A stretch of DNA of 64,000 nt from Thuidium tamariscinum (Eukaryota; Streptophyta; Bryopsida; Hypnales; Thuidiaceae), in NCBI GenBank assembly GCA_947034885.2, contig OX344758.2, forward strand, positions 24,145,067-24,209,066, read 5' to 3'. The position numbers and the translations under genes are program-made. Under the pieces are notes generated by a model. The model was not told the DNA's origin, did no database searches, and worked only from the letters and a program-made list of their open reading frames with translations. Below are positions 12,086-22,446 of the stretch, in pieces; within the stretch, counting starts at the first letter, position 1, and each line of letters begins with the position of its first letter.

Positions 12086-13747
12086 ATGGACGGGCGAGGT
12101 GCGTCGAAGCGCAAGGTTGATACGTGGTTTTCAGGCATCGGAGATCTTGTTGGTGAACAGTCTCCAAAATCCATTGACTGCGTATCGGAGGCAGTATTGG
12201 CCGGAGAAGGGGTCGGTGGTGTGGCTGGAGGAGAATCTTCGGGGGCCAAGAAAAAAAAGAACAGGCGGAGGCACAAGGCTGCGAATACAGACGACTGGCC
12301 AAGGAAGGCTGCGACCAGGAAAGTACAGGAAGTGGCATTGGATTTTCTGGAGCAGTATATGATTGCTCAATTGAATACGACCTACGTCTCGCGTGGATTG
12401 CAAGGGGTGGAGACAATAAAAAACAAATTCACCCACATGTTTTGGACAACAATGGGCGAGGATGAGTGGCTTGAAGATCGCACAAAGGAACACTTCCGTC
12501 GTTGGTTTGACGAATAAGTGCAAACTTGTGTTTTCAACATCGCCCAAGTTGCCGCATCGGTAAAGGGCTTCAAACGAGATGTAGCGCCAAAGCAACAAGC
12601 ATTGCATTTGTTGCACAAAAAGGTGTATTGGTGGCATGACGCAATGCGAGCGTTGTCTTCCAGCAATATCCGCTCTGCCCCATGGTTTCAACAGAGCCAA
12701 AGCTTGTCCCTAGGCCAAGCGGGTGCAAGAGGAGTGGTATTTCTCGAACGAGGAGTGGTGGTGGTTCCATTGTCAGGCCACAACAAACAAGGGGGGCACG
12801 GGAGGGTGCGTAAAGTGAGCCTCCAAAATTCAAGGCACATTCCCCCCACGATGGAATTGGCGGGCAAGACAGCCCTATATGTGGATCAATTGAAGAAATC
12901 GCGGGAGAAGTTGTCCATCGAGGCTTTGGTTTGTCTATGTAATCATCCAGGGGTCATAAATTTTTTTGCTATAAATGACATGACCATGGAGTGTTATTCT
13001 CAATGGTGGAATGGAGGAACATTGGGAGCCATGTTCGCCTTGGACCACAAAAACCGAGATTATGCTGAGATCGGGGAGCTTGCCTACCATGCAACTCCAC
13101 AGATGATGCAAGAAGCCAAAAGACTCTTGGCTTATCGTAGAAACTGCACTGAGCTTGCATGGGTGTTAATTTGCATCGTGGATGCGGTGCAACAATCTTC
13201 GGTGCTCCACAACGACATCACGCCAGAGAACATCATGTTGCATTTTCCGAATGATGATGGGCGAACAGTGTGGATTGGGCTATGTGATTGGGGAATGGCT
13301 AGTCGTATCAATGAAGAAACCCATTCTTTGTACCAGTTTCAATGTGGAAGCCAAATGTGGGCTACACGTCAGAAACGTTGGTGGGTGGCCCCTGAATTGA
13401 TGTATGTGACTGGAGAGGCGGGCACTTCGGTATCCCCCACTCGCGCAGATGGGGCACCGTGTGTCAGTATACATATAGACGGATTTGCTGTTGGGAAGCT
13501 TGCGAAGAAGATATGGAAGAAAGACCGCGAAAATATGGAAATGCTTCCCGACCATACAACGTTTGGTACATTTCAAGCCACATTGGGCGAATTGTGCAAA
13601 GAGGACCCACTACAACGACGCACGATTACGTACACCGTGGGACGAATTAGTGGCGCCCCCTTATTTTGGACTCCACCCGTGGATTGCTACCGCGAGGCCC
13701 GCAAGGAGCAAGCACTTCTACAAGAACAAGCAAGGAATGAAGATTAG
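12086..13747 (+). pseudogene. Protein-kinase-like protein (one in-frame stop)
   Basis: One frame of 553 codons plus a terminal stop, interrupted once by TAA at 12515-12517 (CAA by C-to-T would explain it). The first 145 residues carry a basic KKKKNRRRHK stretch, possibly nuclear-targeting, then a helical region. The second part looks like a protein kinase fold: a Gly-rich loop-like GGHGRVRKV (about residue 235), catalytic-loop HNDITPENIML (about 375, HND in place of HRD, with Asp and Asn kept), CDWGMA (about 399, in place of DFG), VAPELMY for the APE motif and DGFAVGKL for subdomain IX. Catalytic Asp, Asn and metal-binding Asp are kept, so activity in the ancestor is plausible. The first base after the 52 bp intron favours this start. 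It points away from the RING gene. Confidence 0.72.
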
Positions 13748-13963
13748 AGAATAGTATTTTAGTGGCAATGTAATCGTAGACGTACCTTAGTACTTGCTTT
13801 GACCACAGTGTAGTCCACGAACTTTGCCTCACTGAATTTTGTACTAACTCCTTTTTGAAATAAATATATGTAAATCTTTTTGTTCCATTCGAGTATGATT
13901 CCGGTGAGTGGATTTGTGAGTAGTTCTGTCCCTTCGCAAATTTTGGACTTAATGCCATGTTAA
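13748..13963. other. 3' flank of the kinase-like gene
   Basis: Contains AATAAA-like sequence near 13857 (GAAATAAATATATG), a plausible polyadenylation signal about 110 bp after the stop. It ends at the TTAA target (13960-13963) of A2. Confidence 0.35.
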
Positions 13964-14886
13964 CCCCTAAAGGACCACGGCCATTTTTCAACCCAAAACC
14001 ATTCAAAACTGTCATTTTTGTTCCATTCATCCATGAAAAACAAAAAAACTAAATTTTTAGAATCTAACCATAGGATCTTGTACTTTACTTAACTAAGATC
14101 ATGTGGTGAAAATTTCATGACGTTTGACCGTATACATAGGAAGATATGAGCATTCAAAGTTGGAAAACAAAGTTTTCTTAAACTCTAGTTTGCAACTTCA
14201 AATGACTTTGTCCTCCATTTATGTAATTTTTTTGCACTACAGACCTTGAATTAAAAAATTTTTTTTATTGAGAAATTGAGCTAAGAGCTTAGGAAAAAAA
14301 ATTCACAAAATAAAGACTTTTTTTCATTCTTTAAAAAATTGTCAAGTAGATGTAGGTCCAAGATTGAAAGAAAAACTAAATTGCAAATATCTCATAGATG
14401 GAATTGAAACACAATAATCCCAATGGTGAGATTGTTCTAGAAAACAAAATCAACCTTGTCCATTAATTTTTTTTTTTAAATTGTGAAAATTGCATTCACA
14501 AATGAATCCTATAAGTTATTTTTTGAAGAAGATGCTTAGATTGCCCGAAAAACAAGATTGTTCATAACTTTCACATTACTAATCCAAATGGAATGAATCA
14601 AAGCTTTACTTGTAGACAAAAATAAAATCTATAAGAATGAAAAATTATTTTTTTAATTTTGAAGTTTTTGTAGATTTTTTTTTCTGCCCGACAACATGAA
14701 AATTATGTTTACGATGGCATAACTTTTGCTCCCGGTCACCAATTGAAAAAAAATTAATATTTCCACGGAGCTAATCAGTTTTTTTATCTTATGTGAAAAT
14801 ATCAATAAAATTCATTGAAAATTGAAGTCACAAGTACCTGCCCTAATTCTTAAAGTTCCCCGAGGGGACTCTTGGTCCTTTAGGGG
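13964..14886 (-). mobile_element. 923 bp TTAA element (piggyBac-type, non-autonomous), copy A2
   Basis: Inverted relative to A1 and flanked by TTAA (13960-13963, 14887-14890). The ends read CCCCTAAAGGACCA, with the TCCCCTCGGGGA palindrome inside the right end. The interior matches A1 in reverse, with many substitutions and small indels, so the two copies are not recent. Confidence 0.8.
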
Positions 14887-14890
14887 TTAA

Positions 14891-15271
14891 TTCAGTACTT
14901 TCAATCATTTTCTCCATATTCCAGATTACATTTGTTTTCTTGTACATGGCAAAATCCATAATGATCTCAAAATATCCAAGCATGTAGGTAACCAGCTTCG
15001 AAGAATGAATCCAAATTTAAGAGTATAGAACACATGGCAAACAACAAAACAAATATTTCCATTTCTTGGGACAAATATGCATAAATGGATCCGTTGTTGC
15101 GTTGTAGAATTTGTGACATGTGAAGATAAAAAATTTCTACCCATGCGCCTTACATGAGCACAGGAAGCATGGGTAGTATTTATAATTAATGCCGAATTTC
15201 ACATGCAAGGTATTCAACCTTACACAATATTACATAAGATGACATGGAGACATTTTTTTCCCTAGATGCTC
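14891..15271. other. 3' flank of the hAT transposase gene
   Basis: About 380 bp, AT-rich, without a convincing ORF. It probably holds the transposase 3' UTR. Confidence 0.3.
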
Positions 15272-18200
15272 TCAACGTCTTGCACGTGTACGATTAAGAG
15301 CCATGCTCCTTGTAGCAGCCTCTCGCATGGTTGCTTGATTGTCTTGAGGTGCAGGTGGAGGACCTCTACGAGTCCCTCTATAATCACTATCTCCCGGAAC
15401 TTCACCATCTTCACCTATACTAGGATCCATGGATTCATCATCATGATTGGACGTTGCCCTACCGACTTCGCTTGGTGAGTTGTCAGGGCTGTCTGAGCCT
15501 TCACCTACAATAGAAGCCAATCTGCGGATTGTTCGCCTCCCTACTCCATCTCCAGCGGTATCCACATTGGGCCCCGCCGATCCAGGGAGAAGACCTTCGC
15601 GGAGAAATGGTATACTCGCCGCTTCTTCCCTTCTTAGCCTTCTACGTGTTCTTCTACTCACACATTCGTTGGTAGGGCCTTCTTCACGTGGCCGCGGTCG
15701 TCGATTAGTAGTGCGTGTAGGCGGTGCAACGGGTTGTTCTGAGGATGGAGGTGCATTCCTTCGCTCGGTCATATTTAGAGTTGGGAAGAGACCGGCCAAT
15801 CGTGTACCGACTGATGGAGTTTCTTGGTTGGGGCGGGCTCTAGAAGATGAAGGCCGTGCTGAATTTTGGACGGGTGGATCATCCAAGCTAGGCGCTTGTG
15901 GTCGCACGCCGATCGTGTCTCGACGCAATGTGCGAAAGTCTATCTCGACACCAATGGGGGATCTGTGGCTACGAGTGTTCCGCGCCACTAGGGGATCTGT
16001 GGCAACGACCTCATCTTCGCCTTGTCTTTCTACCACAACGACATGTTCATGTCTCCAGGTACGCATTTCTTCTTCAATCGGCCCTATAACCGGCGAAGGT
16101 GGGGCTTCAACCCCTTCGTTTTGATTTCCACCACTTGACCCCGCAATCGATGTACGTGGCATCCATGACGGACTGCCATCATTTCCCCCGTTGTCATTTC
16201 CACCCTCGTCTCCCCCGTGGTCATTTCCATCATTATCCGCGCCATCAAAGTCAAATACGGACTCGTCAATTAGGGGACCCCTTTCTTGCCTTTCACCCAA
16301 AGGCCGAAATGGTGGATCATCATCGCCATTGGAACTGTCGTCTGAGTCATCGTTGTTAGCATCTGATATAACCGAACCACGATCCAAGCCATCTGATTCG
16401 ATTGTCATGGAATCTTCGGACAACATGTTCTCAGTGTACCATCGTGCTGCATCCGCCGCACCCCTTTCCCTGAGAGTCCTCGAATTGGTATAAATGTAAA
16501 CCAATTCCTCTGCGCGCTCAAATGTCAATCTGTTGCAAGACTTGCTGTAGACAAATGAATACATGCTCCACTTGCGTTCGCATGATGATGCGGAACATAC
16601 TTGTGCGAGGATCCTTCTTGCAATAGGTGCAAGCGTATGAGCACCGGCTTCGAGAAGATCCCACCATTCATGCGGCTCCAAATTCAAAGTATTCACATCG
16701 GGAAGTCCAGCGAACATGCCTCGGCGGTCTCGAAAGGATTGGTACTCAAACAAAGCGACTGCATATCCCAACCCTCCAACTGCCAATTTGCGTAGTACTC
16801 TAAGAATGGCCTCCTTTGCCTCGTTATCGTCTATTAGTACAATTTCATCAAGGAGGAATGGATTGAGCAGGGCAGCTACGTAGTGCAAATCGGTCTTCAT
16901 CAAATCCCATCGTTCGTAAAACGCATATTCAGCACGGTCCGCATAATTTGCCTCCAATGAAAATGGTCGATTCCTCAAAGCCAAAACATGCTTTTCTAGC
17001 TTCTTCATCACGATCCATGCTTTGCCCATGACCGGATGTTTTCCATCAAACTCTCGAAGAGCCACCAACATAGGCTCTACCATATGCACGAAGTTGAGAC
17101 ACCTCCTCCAGAACTCGTCCTTTCGAACCCTACGTCGAACCTTTTCTGCCTTATTGTGTATTGCAGCGTTCGAGGACCTCACATATTCGTTCCACTGCGG
17201 ATCATGGACTGTAGATTCCACGGCTTCCTTGACCTCGGCCAAACGCTCGATCATGAGGAACATGGTCGCAAAACGTGTCTCAATGGGATTCTTCAACATG
17301 AGATTAGGAGAATGTCTTCGAAAAATGGCGAGTGGCATGTGATGCGTGCGAATGAATTTCACGATTGATTTTGCTTTCTTCACCATTTTGACCACCCAAA
17401 GTTGCTTGCCCCAATCTTCAAGTAGAAGGTCAAGTGCATGCGCGGAACAACCTTGGAAATATAGGTGAGGGAATTCGCGAGTAATTTGAGTACCAGCCAA
17501 ACGCATGTTTGGCGCATTGTCTGTGCAAACTTGCACCACATTATGTCCCCCCACTGCGTCAATGTAATCGATCATGCGATTAGCCACATAAACAGCGTCT
17601 TTGCTTTCGCCTGTAGTGTCCACCGATCCCAAAAATACTTCTCCACTCGTGCACAACAACATTACATTGATCAATGGCCGATGGGTGACATTGTCCCATT
17701 CGTCAGAACATATAGTGACACCGTACTTGTGGATAGGCCCCCTTGTCTTCTCCGCTACCAATGCAGCCACTTCCTCCTTTGTTGATGTCATGAGCTTCGT
17801 ACGTATGGCATTGTAAGGTGGAGGTTTGTAAAGAACTCTGGACTCGGAGGTTGATTTCACGGCATCCACAAAAGCGGGGTGTCTCACCACATTGAATGGG
17901 ATATTTGCTTCGTAGAAAAACTTCGCCCACTTCTTGTCTAGTACTTGCTTTTTGGATGTGTCCATCCCTTCTTGTACGGATAATTGCCTCAGCAGTCGAC
18001 TATGGGTCGAAGAAGGGACAGGCGCCTCTGATGATCGAACTTGAGAATTTTGGCCCAAAGTATTTCCTCCCCCTCCACTAATTGAGATTGAAGCATTGGG
18101 TAGTTCTTGATCACGTACCACCCTCGTTGGATTCGATGACGGTGATGTCACTTCCACATCATGTTCCTCTTCGTCTTTGGAGACCGTAGGAACATTCCCC

Positions 18201-18415
18201 CCACAATTGAAAAACATAGCCTTCACTGCTGCACTGGCCTTGTTGCACATTCTCACTCCGGGGAGGGTGTCATTTCGTCTATAACCCAAGTGGAAAAGCA
18301 AGCGATCCTTGCGGTAACTAATCTTCGTTTTGCAGAACTTGCATTCCACTTTTCCATCCTGTTGTAGCCTGTACCAGGATTCCCATTGTGTCCTCCCCCC
18401 TCCCATTGCTCCCAT
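15272..18415 (-). CDS. hAT superfamily transposase, uninterrupted, with long disordered tail
   Basis: 1047 codons from ATG 18415. A BED-type zinc finger is near the N-terminus (CKFC near residue 25, RLLFHLGY after it). A DUF659/RNase-H-like core follows: CSDEWDN (first catalytic Asp, about 240), CTDNAPNM (second Asp, about 310), CSAHALDLLLEDWGK, and the hAT C-terminal region with CERKWSMYSF (acidic residue, about 640) and RAEELVYIYTNSR. Beyond about residue 700 some 340 residues are low-complexity: an Asp/Asn/Gly-rich stretch and an Arg-rich stretch (SRRTRRRLRREE) that may be a nuclear signal. The frame is open to an upstream ATG at 18499, but a predicted intron (18490-18434) covers that part, so 18415 is preferred. 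It would cut and paste hAT ends, making 8 bp duplications like those seen here. Confidence 0.9.
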   Translation of the reverse strand: MGAMGGGRTQWESWYRLQQDGKVECKFCKTKISYRKDRLLFHLGYRRNDTLPGVRMCNKASAAVKAMFFNCGGNVPTVSKDEEEHDVEVTSPSSNPTRVVRDQELPNASISISGGGGNTLGQNSQVRSSEAPVPSSTHSRLLRQLSVQEGMDTSKKQVLDKKWAKFFYEANIPFNVVRHPAFVDAVKSTSESRVLYKPPPYNAIRTKLMTSTKEEVAALVAEKTRGPIHKYGVTICSDEWDNVTHRPLINVMLLCTSGEVFLGSVDTTGESKDAVYVANRMIDYIDAVGGHNVVQVCTDNAPNMRLAGTQITREFPHLYFQGCSAHALDLLLEDWGKQLWVVKMVKKAKSIVKFIRTHHMPLAIFRRHSPNLMLKNPIETRFATMFLMIERLAEVKEAVESTVHDPQWNEYVRSSNAAIHNKAEKVRRRVRKDEFWRRCLNFVHMVEPMLVALREFDGKHPVMGKAWIVMKKLEKHVLALRNRPFSLEANYADRAEYAFYERWDLMKTDLHYVAALLNPFLLDEIVLIDDNEAKEAILRVLRKLAVGGLGYAVALFEYQSFRDRRGMFAGLPDVNTLNLEPHEWWDLLEAGAHTLAPIARRILAQVCSASSCERKWSMYSFVYSKSCNRLTFERAEELVYIYTNSRTLRERGAADAARWYTENMLSEDSMTIESDGLDRGSVISDANNDDSDDSSNGDDDPPFRPLGERQERGPLIDESVFDFDGADNDGNDHGGDEGGNDNGGNDGSPSWMPRTSIAGSSGGNQNEGVEAPPSPVIGPIEEEMRTWRHEHVVVVERQGEDEVVATDPLVARNTRSHRSPIGVEIDFRTLRRDTIGVRPQAPSLDDPPVQNSARPSSSRARPNQETPSVGTRLAGLFPTLNMTERRNAPPSSEQPVAPPTRTTNRRPRPREEGPTNECVSRRTRRRLRREEAASIPFLREGLLPGSAGPNVDTAGDGVGRRTIRRLASIVGEGSDSPDNSPSEVGRATSNHDDESMDPSIGEDGEVPGDSDYRGTRRGPPPAPQDNQATMREAATRSMALNRTRARR

Positions 18416-18433
18416 TGGTTCTTCACTTGAAAC

Positions 18434-18490
18434 TGCACAAACAAAACAGGTTAGTATTCTGTTTGGATGTGATGTGGAAATAACACTTAC
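18434..18490 (-). other. Predicted 57 bp 5'-UTR intron of the hAT transposase gene
   Basis: Minus strand donor AGTA|GTAAGTG at 18490 and acceptor TTTTGTTTGTGCAG ending at 18434, 18 bases before the ATG at 18415. Third example of the same layout. Confidence 0.65.
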
Positions 18491-18620
18491 TACTTTCACA
18501 GCAAGTGTTCCTCCTACACACTCTTCTTGGACTTCACTCTAGTGCAATGGCTGTGTGCCAACCAGGTCATAAGAGTAGAGATCAACAAGGAAAAGTGACC
18601 TTCAAATACACGGCTCGTAC

Positions 18621-18626
18621 TATATA
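18621..18626 (-). promoter_or_regulatory. TATA box of the hAT transposase gene
   Basis: TATATA on the minus strand about 130 bp ahead of the predicted intron and directly next to the GC-rich array that starts at 18640. Confidence 0.55.
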
Positions 18627-18639
18627 CTGTGAAGGCCTG

Positions 18640-19260
18640 GCAGCAGTCGTCCAGTCGACGGCCTCTCCGTTGGCGCACTGTGGACAGCCGCGGACGCGAC
18701 GTCGTGGCCGTCCCCGCAGACGCTCTGGCCGTCCAGCGGATGTCCCGCTGTCCAGACGACGGCCTGGCCGTCCCCGCAGCGTGGATGGACTCTGGACGCC
18801 GTGACCGTCCGCTGAACAGAAAACTGTCGAGGCGACGGCCTGGCCGTCGCGCCTAAACCCTAAAGCCGCGGACGCTCTGGCCGTCCACGCGACGGCTAGT
18901 CGTCGAGGCGGCCGACAAGCCGTCTGCGCGTTGTCGACGGACTTCATCCGCGTTGTCGACGACGCCGTCAGCATTCGGGACGGCCTCTGACGCGTCCTGA
19001 CTCATCACGACTGCCGCGTCATGACATCCGAACGGGAAAAGCCCACGTCACGTCGGGATAGACAACCCTGGTCCAGGCGCGTGGACGCCGTGTGGCGAGA
19101 CGGGTGGCACTCCGCTCCATCTCGGCCGTCCGCTCTCCCGTCCGCTCCATCTCGGCCGTCAACAAGACGTTTGCTTCGCCACAATTCGGGCGTCTGTCCG
19201 CCTGACCCATCTTGGCCGTCCGTCGCATCTCGGCCGTCTAGATCCCGTCCGAAAGGCCGT
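18640..19260. promoter_or_regulatory. GC-rich GGCCGTCC/GGACGGCC array upstream of the transposase gene
   Basis: About 620 bp dense in GGCCGTCC, GACGGCC, GTCGACG and CGCGACG units on both strands, the longest of the four arrays. Ac/Ds-type transposases bind clustered short subterminal motifs, so these could be binding sites, but the motif is judged only by eye. Confidence 0.55.
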
Positions 19261-20864
19261 CCAAACACGTATAAAAATGTCTTGCCCGCCAAAGCGACCA
19301 GTTTCAAATTTCTCTTACGTAGCATTGGATTCTTCAAAGAAACAATGGGCTGGCATTCTCTCAATGACAGGCAGGAACCAATGTACATTGAGTGTTAGCA
19401 GTTTGTAGCAAGGTGGCTGATTGATTTTGAGAATTTCGGAATGAAATAGAAAAGTGTAGGAAGTGATTCCGAATGAAAAAAATGAGATATTCGGAAATAG
19501 ACCGAGTAGGAAAAAAAATTCTCGGCAATAAAACCATCCACCTTTGGAGTATTTAGGAAAAATACTGTTTTGCCTGCCTTCCTTATGGCAGGCAACTGAT
19601 CGAGCATAGAATTTCTAGGAAGTTTTTTAGACATAAATATAGAGAATTTTATCAGTATACTTAGTTTTGAACAATGAATTGGAGATTTGGAGTATTGGTC
19701 TATGGTAATGTCATATGTTTGTCAAAAAGCATCTAAACCCTAAAGTAATGGGGAGACTAAGAAATTCTACGAATTTGGCTCTTATGGTCTTATACTAAAT
19801 TTAGATGAGTGCAATTAAAATGGCAATTTTGAATGGTTTTTGACAGAGCATTGGCCTTTAGGGGTTAAGCCTTTCAAAAATTTAGGGGCCTATTTTGGAC
19901 TTTGATTTTTGAACAAACAATTGTGATGGAATTTCTTTATCTTCCTATTAGATTTTTTCCTATAAATATGTACAATAATTACTTTGAATGGAAGATAAAT
20001 TTCATAGACTAAGAATCAATACTTATAAAAAATGTCGAGGTTAATATTTTATGTCAATAGAGATAAGTAAGGGCAACAAGAGGATTGTATATTTGAAATC
20101 TCTTGTAGAATCTAAAGCCTAATTATAAAATAAAGAACAAATTTGAGGAAGTTGTAGGATACGTAAAATTTAGTTATAATTTTTTCAAGAAAATGAACTT
20201 TCCTTTTGCAAATTCATAGTAAAAAAAACTTTGTTTCTAGTTTTCAAATTCTAAATACCTTAAAAGAAAACAATAGAAAAAAATGGGGAGTATAATTAAT
20301 AAATGCCAAAGATGCCTTAAGTAAAAATAAACAATAGGAAAAAAAATGGAGATTGAATACAAATTCACCAAGAAACCAAATAAAACCGGACCCATTTTTG
20401 AAGTTTAGGATACATGCCAAATGGAAAAAGAAAAAATCGGCTAATAGTTTAATTACATTAGAAAATGGGGGATGTTGAGTGACTAAATATGCACTTTGTA
20501 GGCTTACTTCCGCATTAACTTTGAAAAATCCGAGGTACCTTCTAGAAGCTAGGAAATTCTCAGAAATGAAATGTTTGTACTCAATGATTCTATGAATATC
20601 TCCGTGTTTGTGGTTCCATTGACCCACAAACATCTCCATACGATATTCACACTGGGCTCAACTAACACCTACGCAACATGACCACAATCATGAGAGGCAA
20701 TTACCATTGGGGTTTGAACCTTAGACCTCAAGCCCCCATGGAAGTTGAAGAAGCCAAGTGATTGAATCACAACTTCCTTTCATGCCTTAACATGAATGCC
20801 CACTCGATGTCTTGAACTTTGCCTTGTAAAATGTAGTTGGTTTGTGAGTTAAGCCGCGTTGGCG
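19261..20864. other. AT-rich spacer between the divergent transposase and Gly/Tyr/Gln-rich genes
   Basis: About 1.6 kb without a supported gene. TATAAAAA at 19272 is TATA-like but no ORF follows it. A TTAA-family remnant lies at about 19735-19864. Confidence 0.4.
19735..19864 (-). mobile_element. Internally deleted relic of the A (TTAA) family
   Basis: The right end CCTTTAGGGG followed by TTAA (19865-19868), and about 70 bp inside it (TGGTTTTTGACAGAGC), match the A1 right end. The left end is a degraded ACCCTAAAG. About 130 bp long, so most of the interior is gone. Confidence 0.45.
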
Positions 20865-21118
20865 CCATGTTGCGGACAGTTAGCACTCCGCTCCATGTCG
20901 ATCGTCCACCTGTCCATTCCATCTCGGCCGTCCGCCCACCCGTCCGCCCCATCTGAACCGTTGAAATCCCGTCCGAACGGCCGTCCGCGGAGTGCCCCGT
21001 CCGCCCGCGTGTCATTTTTGGTCGTACGATCTTTTGGCAGACGCATGTGGTCTGCACGATTCTGCCGTCTGCCAGTGTGCCGTCCGATGCGGACAAGACA
21101 GTTCGCCTTGGTGGACAA
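20865..21118. promoter_or_regulatory. GC-rich CCGTCCG array upstream of the Gly/Tyr/Gln-rich gene
   Basis: Degenerate repeats such as TCTCGGCCGTCCGCCC, CCATCTCGGCCGTC and GCCGTCTGCC, abrupt in AT-rich surroundings. The same CATCTCGGCCGTC unit occurs in the transposase-side array (19130-19240), linking the two halves of this divergent pair. Confidence 0.55.
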
Positions 21119-21127
21119 CATAAAAGG
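21119..21127 (+). promoter_or_regulatory. TATA box of the Gly/Tyr/Gln-rich gene
   Basis: CATAAAAGG after the GC-rich array. A donor-like TTTG|GTGAGT lies at 21218, but no clear acceptor precedes the ATG at 21307, so the fourth 5'-UTR intron is uncertain. Confidence 0.5.
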
Positions 21128-21306
21128 CGCGGCGGACGGCCTATTCACGCGCACTTGCTTTCCTCGCGGAGTGGGTTATCCAGCACCTTCGGGAATCTCT
21201 GGACCCCTTCTGCTTTGGTGAGTGAGCAGGTGTTGCTATTTTGAGTTGCATAAACTCGTTCTTCACTTCATAATTCATTAATTTCTTCTTAATCAATCTG
21301 ATCACT

Positions 21307-22446
21307 ATGCCTCATAAAGGATTTTCATTACCGCGAGGAAAGAAAAGCACAAAGGGCAAACCACAAGATGTAAACTAGAAAGATATTGAAGACCGATGGT
21401 GTATAGTTGAACCTGGATGGGAAGAGGAGCCCAAGAAATTTTGGGATTGCACAACATGCAGGAAGTATGTGAAAATGGTACACCTTGCCAAACTTTGGGA
21501 ACATGATCGGGCAGAGTTGCAAATTGCCCGTTGGGAAGGACAAATGTCCTTGTGCTTGAGCCAACACTTTGTTAGGCGGTACGAAGAAGTTACTTCTACT
21601 GCAAATATCCTTAGCACGAAAACAAATGTCATGAATTATTCCACCATGGCTATGGTTTGGGCAGAGATTGTGCTTCACAAGGAAGTGGATTGGCGCACTA
21701 TTACAGGGCGCAATACAAAAAACTTGGATCGCACTCACGGCATGATTTACACAAATTGGACAGAGGTGAGTGATTGCATTCCGGAGTGGTCCAATCGAGG
21801 ACAATTTGGGTATCCTCCAGTTCTGTTGCCGAATGCAGAGGACGATCTTACAGATGACGATGACGTCAATGACGTTCCTATGCCTGCACCACATGGACAC
21901 AAGCATGAACATCGTGAAGAGCGTGAAGACATCGAATTTGAACAACAAATGCGGGAGGCAATGCGTAGAAGCGTAGAGAATCGTGGTTGACAACATCACC
22001 ATGATAGGTCTGGCCACCGTGACTATAGTACACATGGCACAGAACATGGAGGAAGGAGTTCGCAATACGGTAATGCCCCCCAAGGTGGTTCTTAATATTA
22101 TCCAAGTACTACACACTATGGGCAGTATGGAGGGGCTAGCCAAGGAGGGGCCCAATACTATTCGGGTACTGCAAACTATGGGTAGTATGGAGGGGCTAGC
22201 CAAAGAGGCTTCCAATATTATCCTAGATCCACAATAGGGGGATCATATGGGCATCAAAGAGGCTCAAATTATGATGGTTCAAGTGCAAGAGGAACTGAAT
22301 ACAATGCTCCAGCTCCTCCTCCCACTTTTAGAGGTCCATACTATGGAAATTATGGACAAGGCGGTACGTCAAGCGGATATGGATATGGCAGATCAAGCTC
22401 TACATATCCAAGTCAGGATGATGACGATACTTCTGATTTGGAGTAG
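21307..22446 (+). pseudogene. Protein with RING-gene-like N-terminal domain and Gly/Tyr/Gln-rich tail (four in-frame stops)
   Basis: One frame of about 379 codons. A basic N-terminus (RGKKSTKGK) is followed by about 95 residues (38-130) matching the N-terminus of the RING protein: PGWEE, CTTCRKYV, a helical stretch and WAEIVLHKEVDW against YAEVFLGKDVDW. Then an acidic patch (DDLTDDDDVND), a His/Glu-rich helix, and a low-complexity tail with repeats of the QYGGASQGG and QYYS type ending DDDDTSDLE. Such tails are common in proteins that self-associate; that role is inferred. In-frame stops lie at 21376 (TAG), 21988 (TGA), 22093 (TAA) and 22183 (TAG), all reachable by C-to-T from CAG, CGA, CAA and CAG. 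It is divergent from the transposase gene. I do not recognise the family. Confidence 0.68.

Noticed and set aside
15447-16493. ORFs opposite the transposase tail
   Set aside because: Shadows of low-complexity Asp/Ser/Arg codons; the transposase frame is clearly the real one.
19063-19070. CAACCCTG as a possible hAT right end within the GC-rich array
   Set aside because: No matching CAGGGTTG start and no 8 bp repeat partner found; likely chance within GC-rich DNA.
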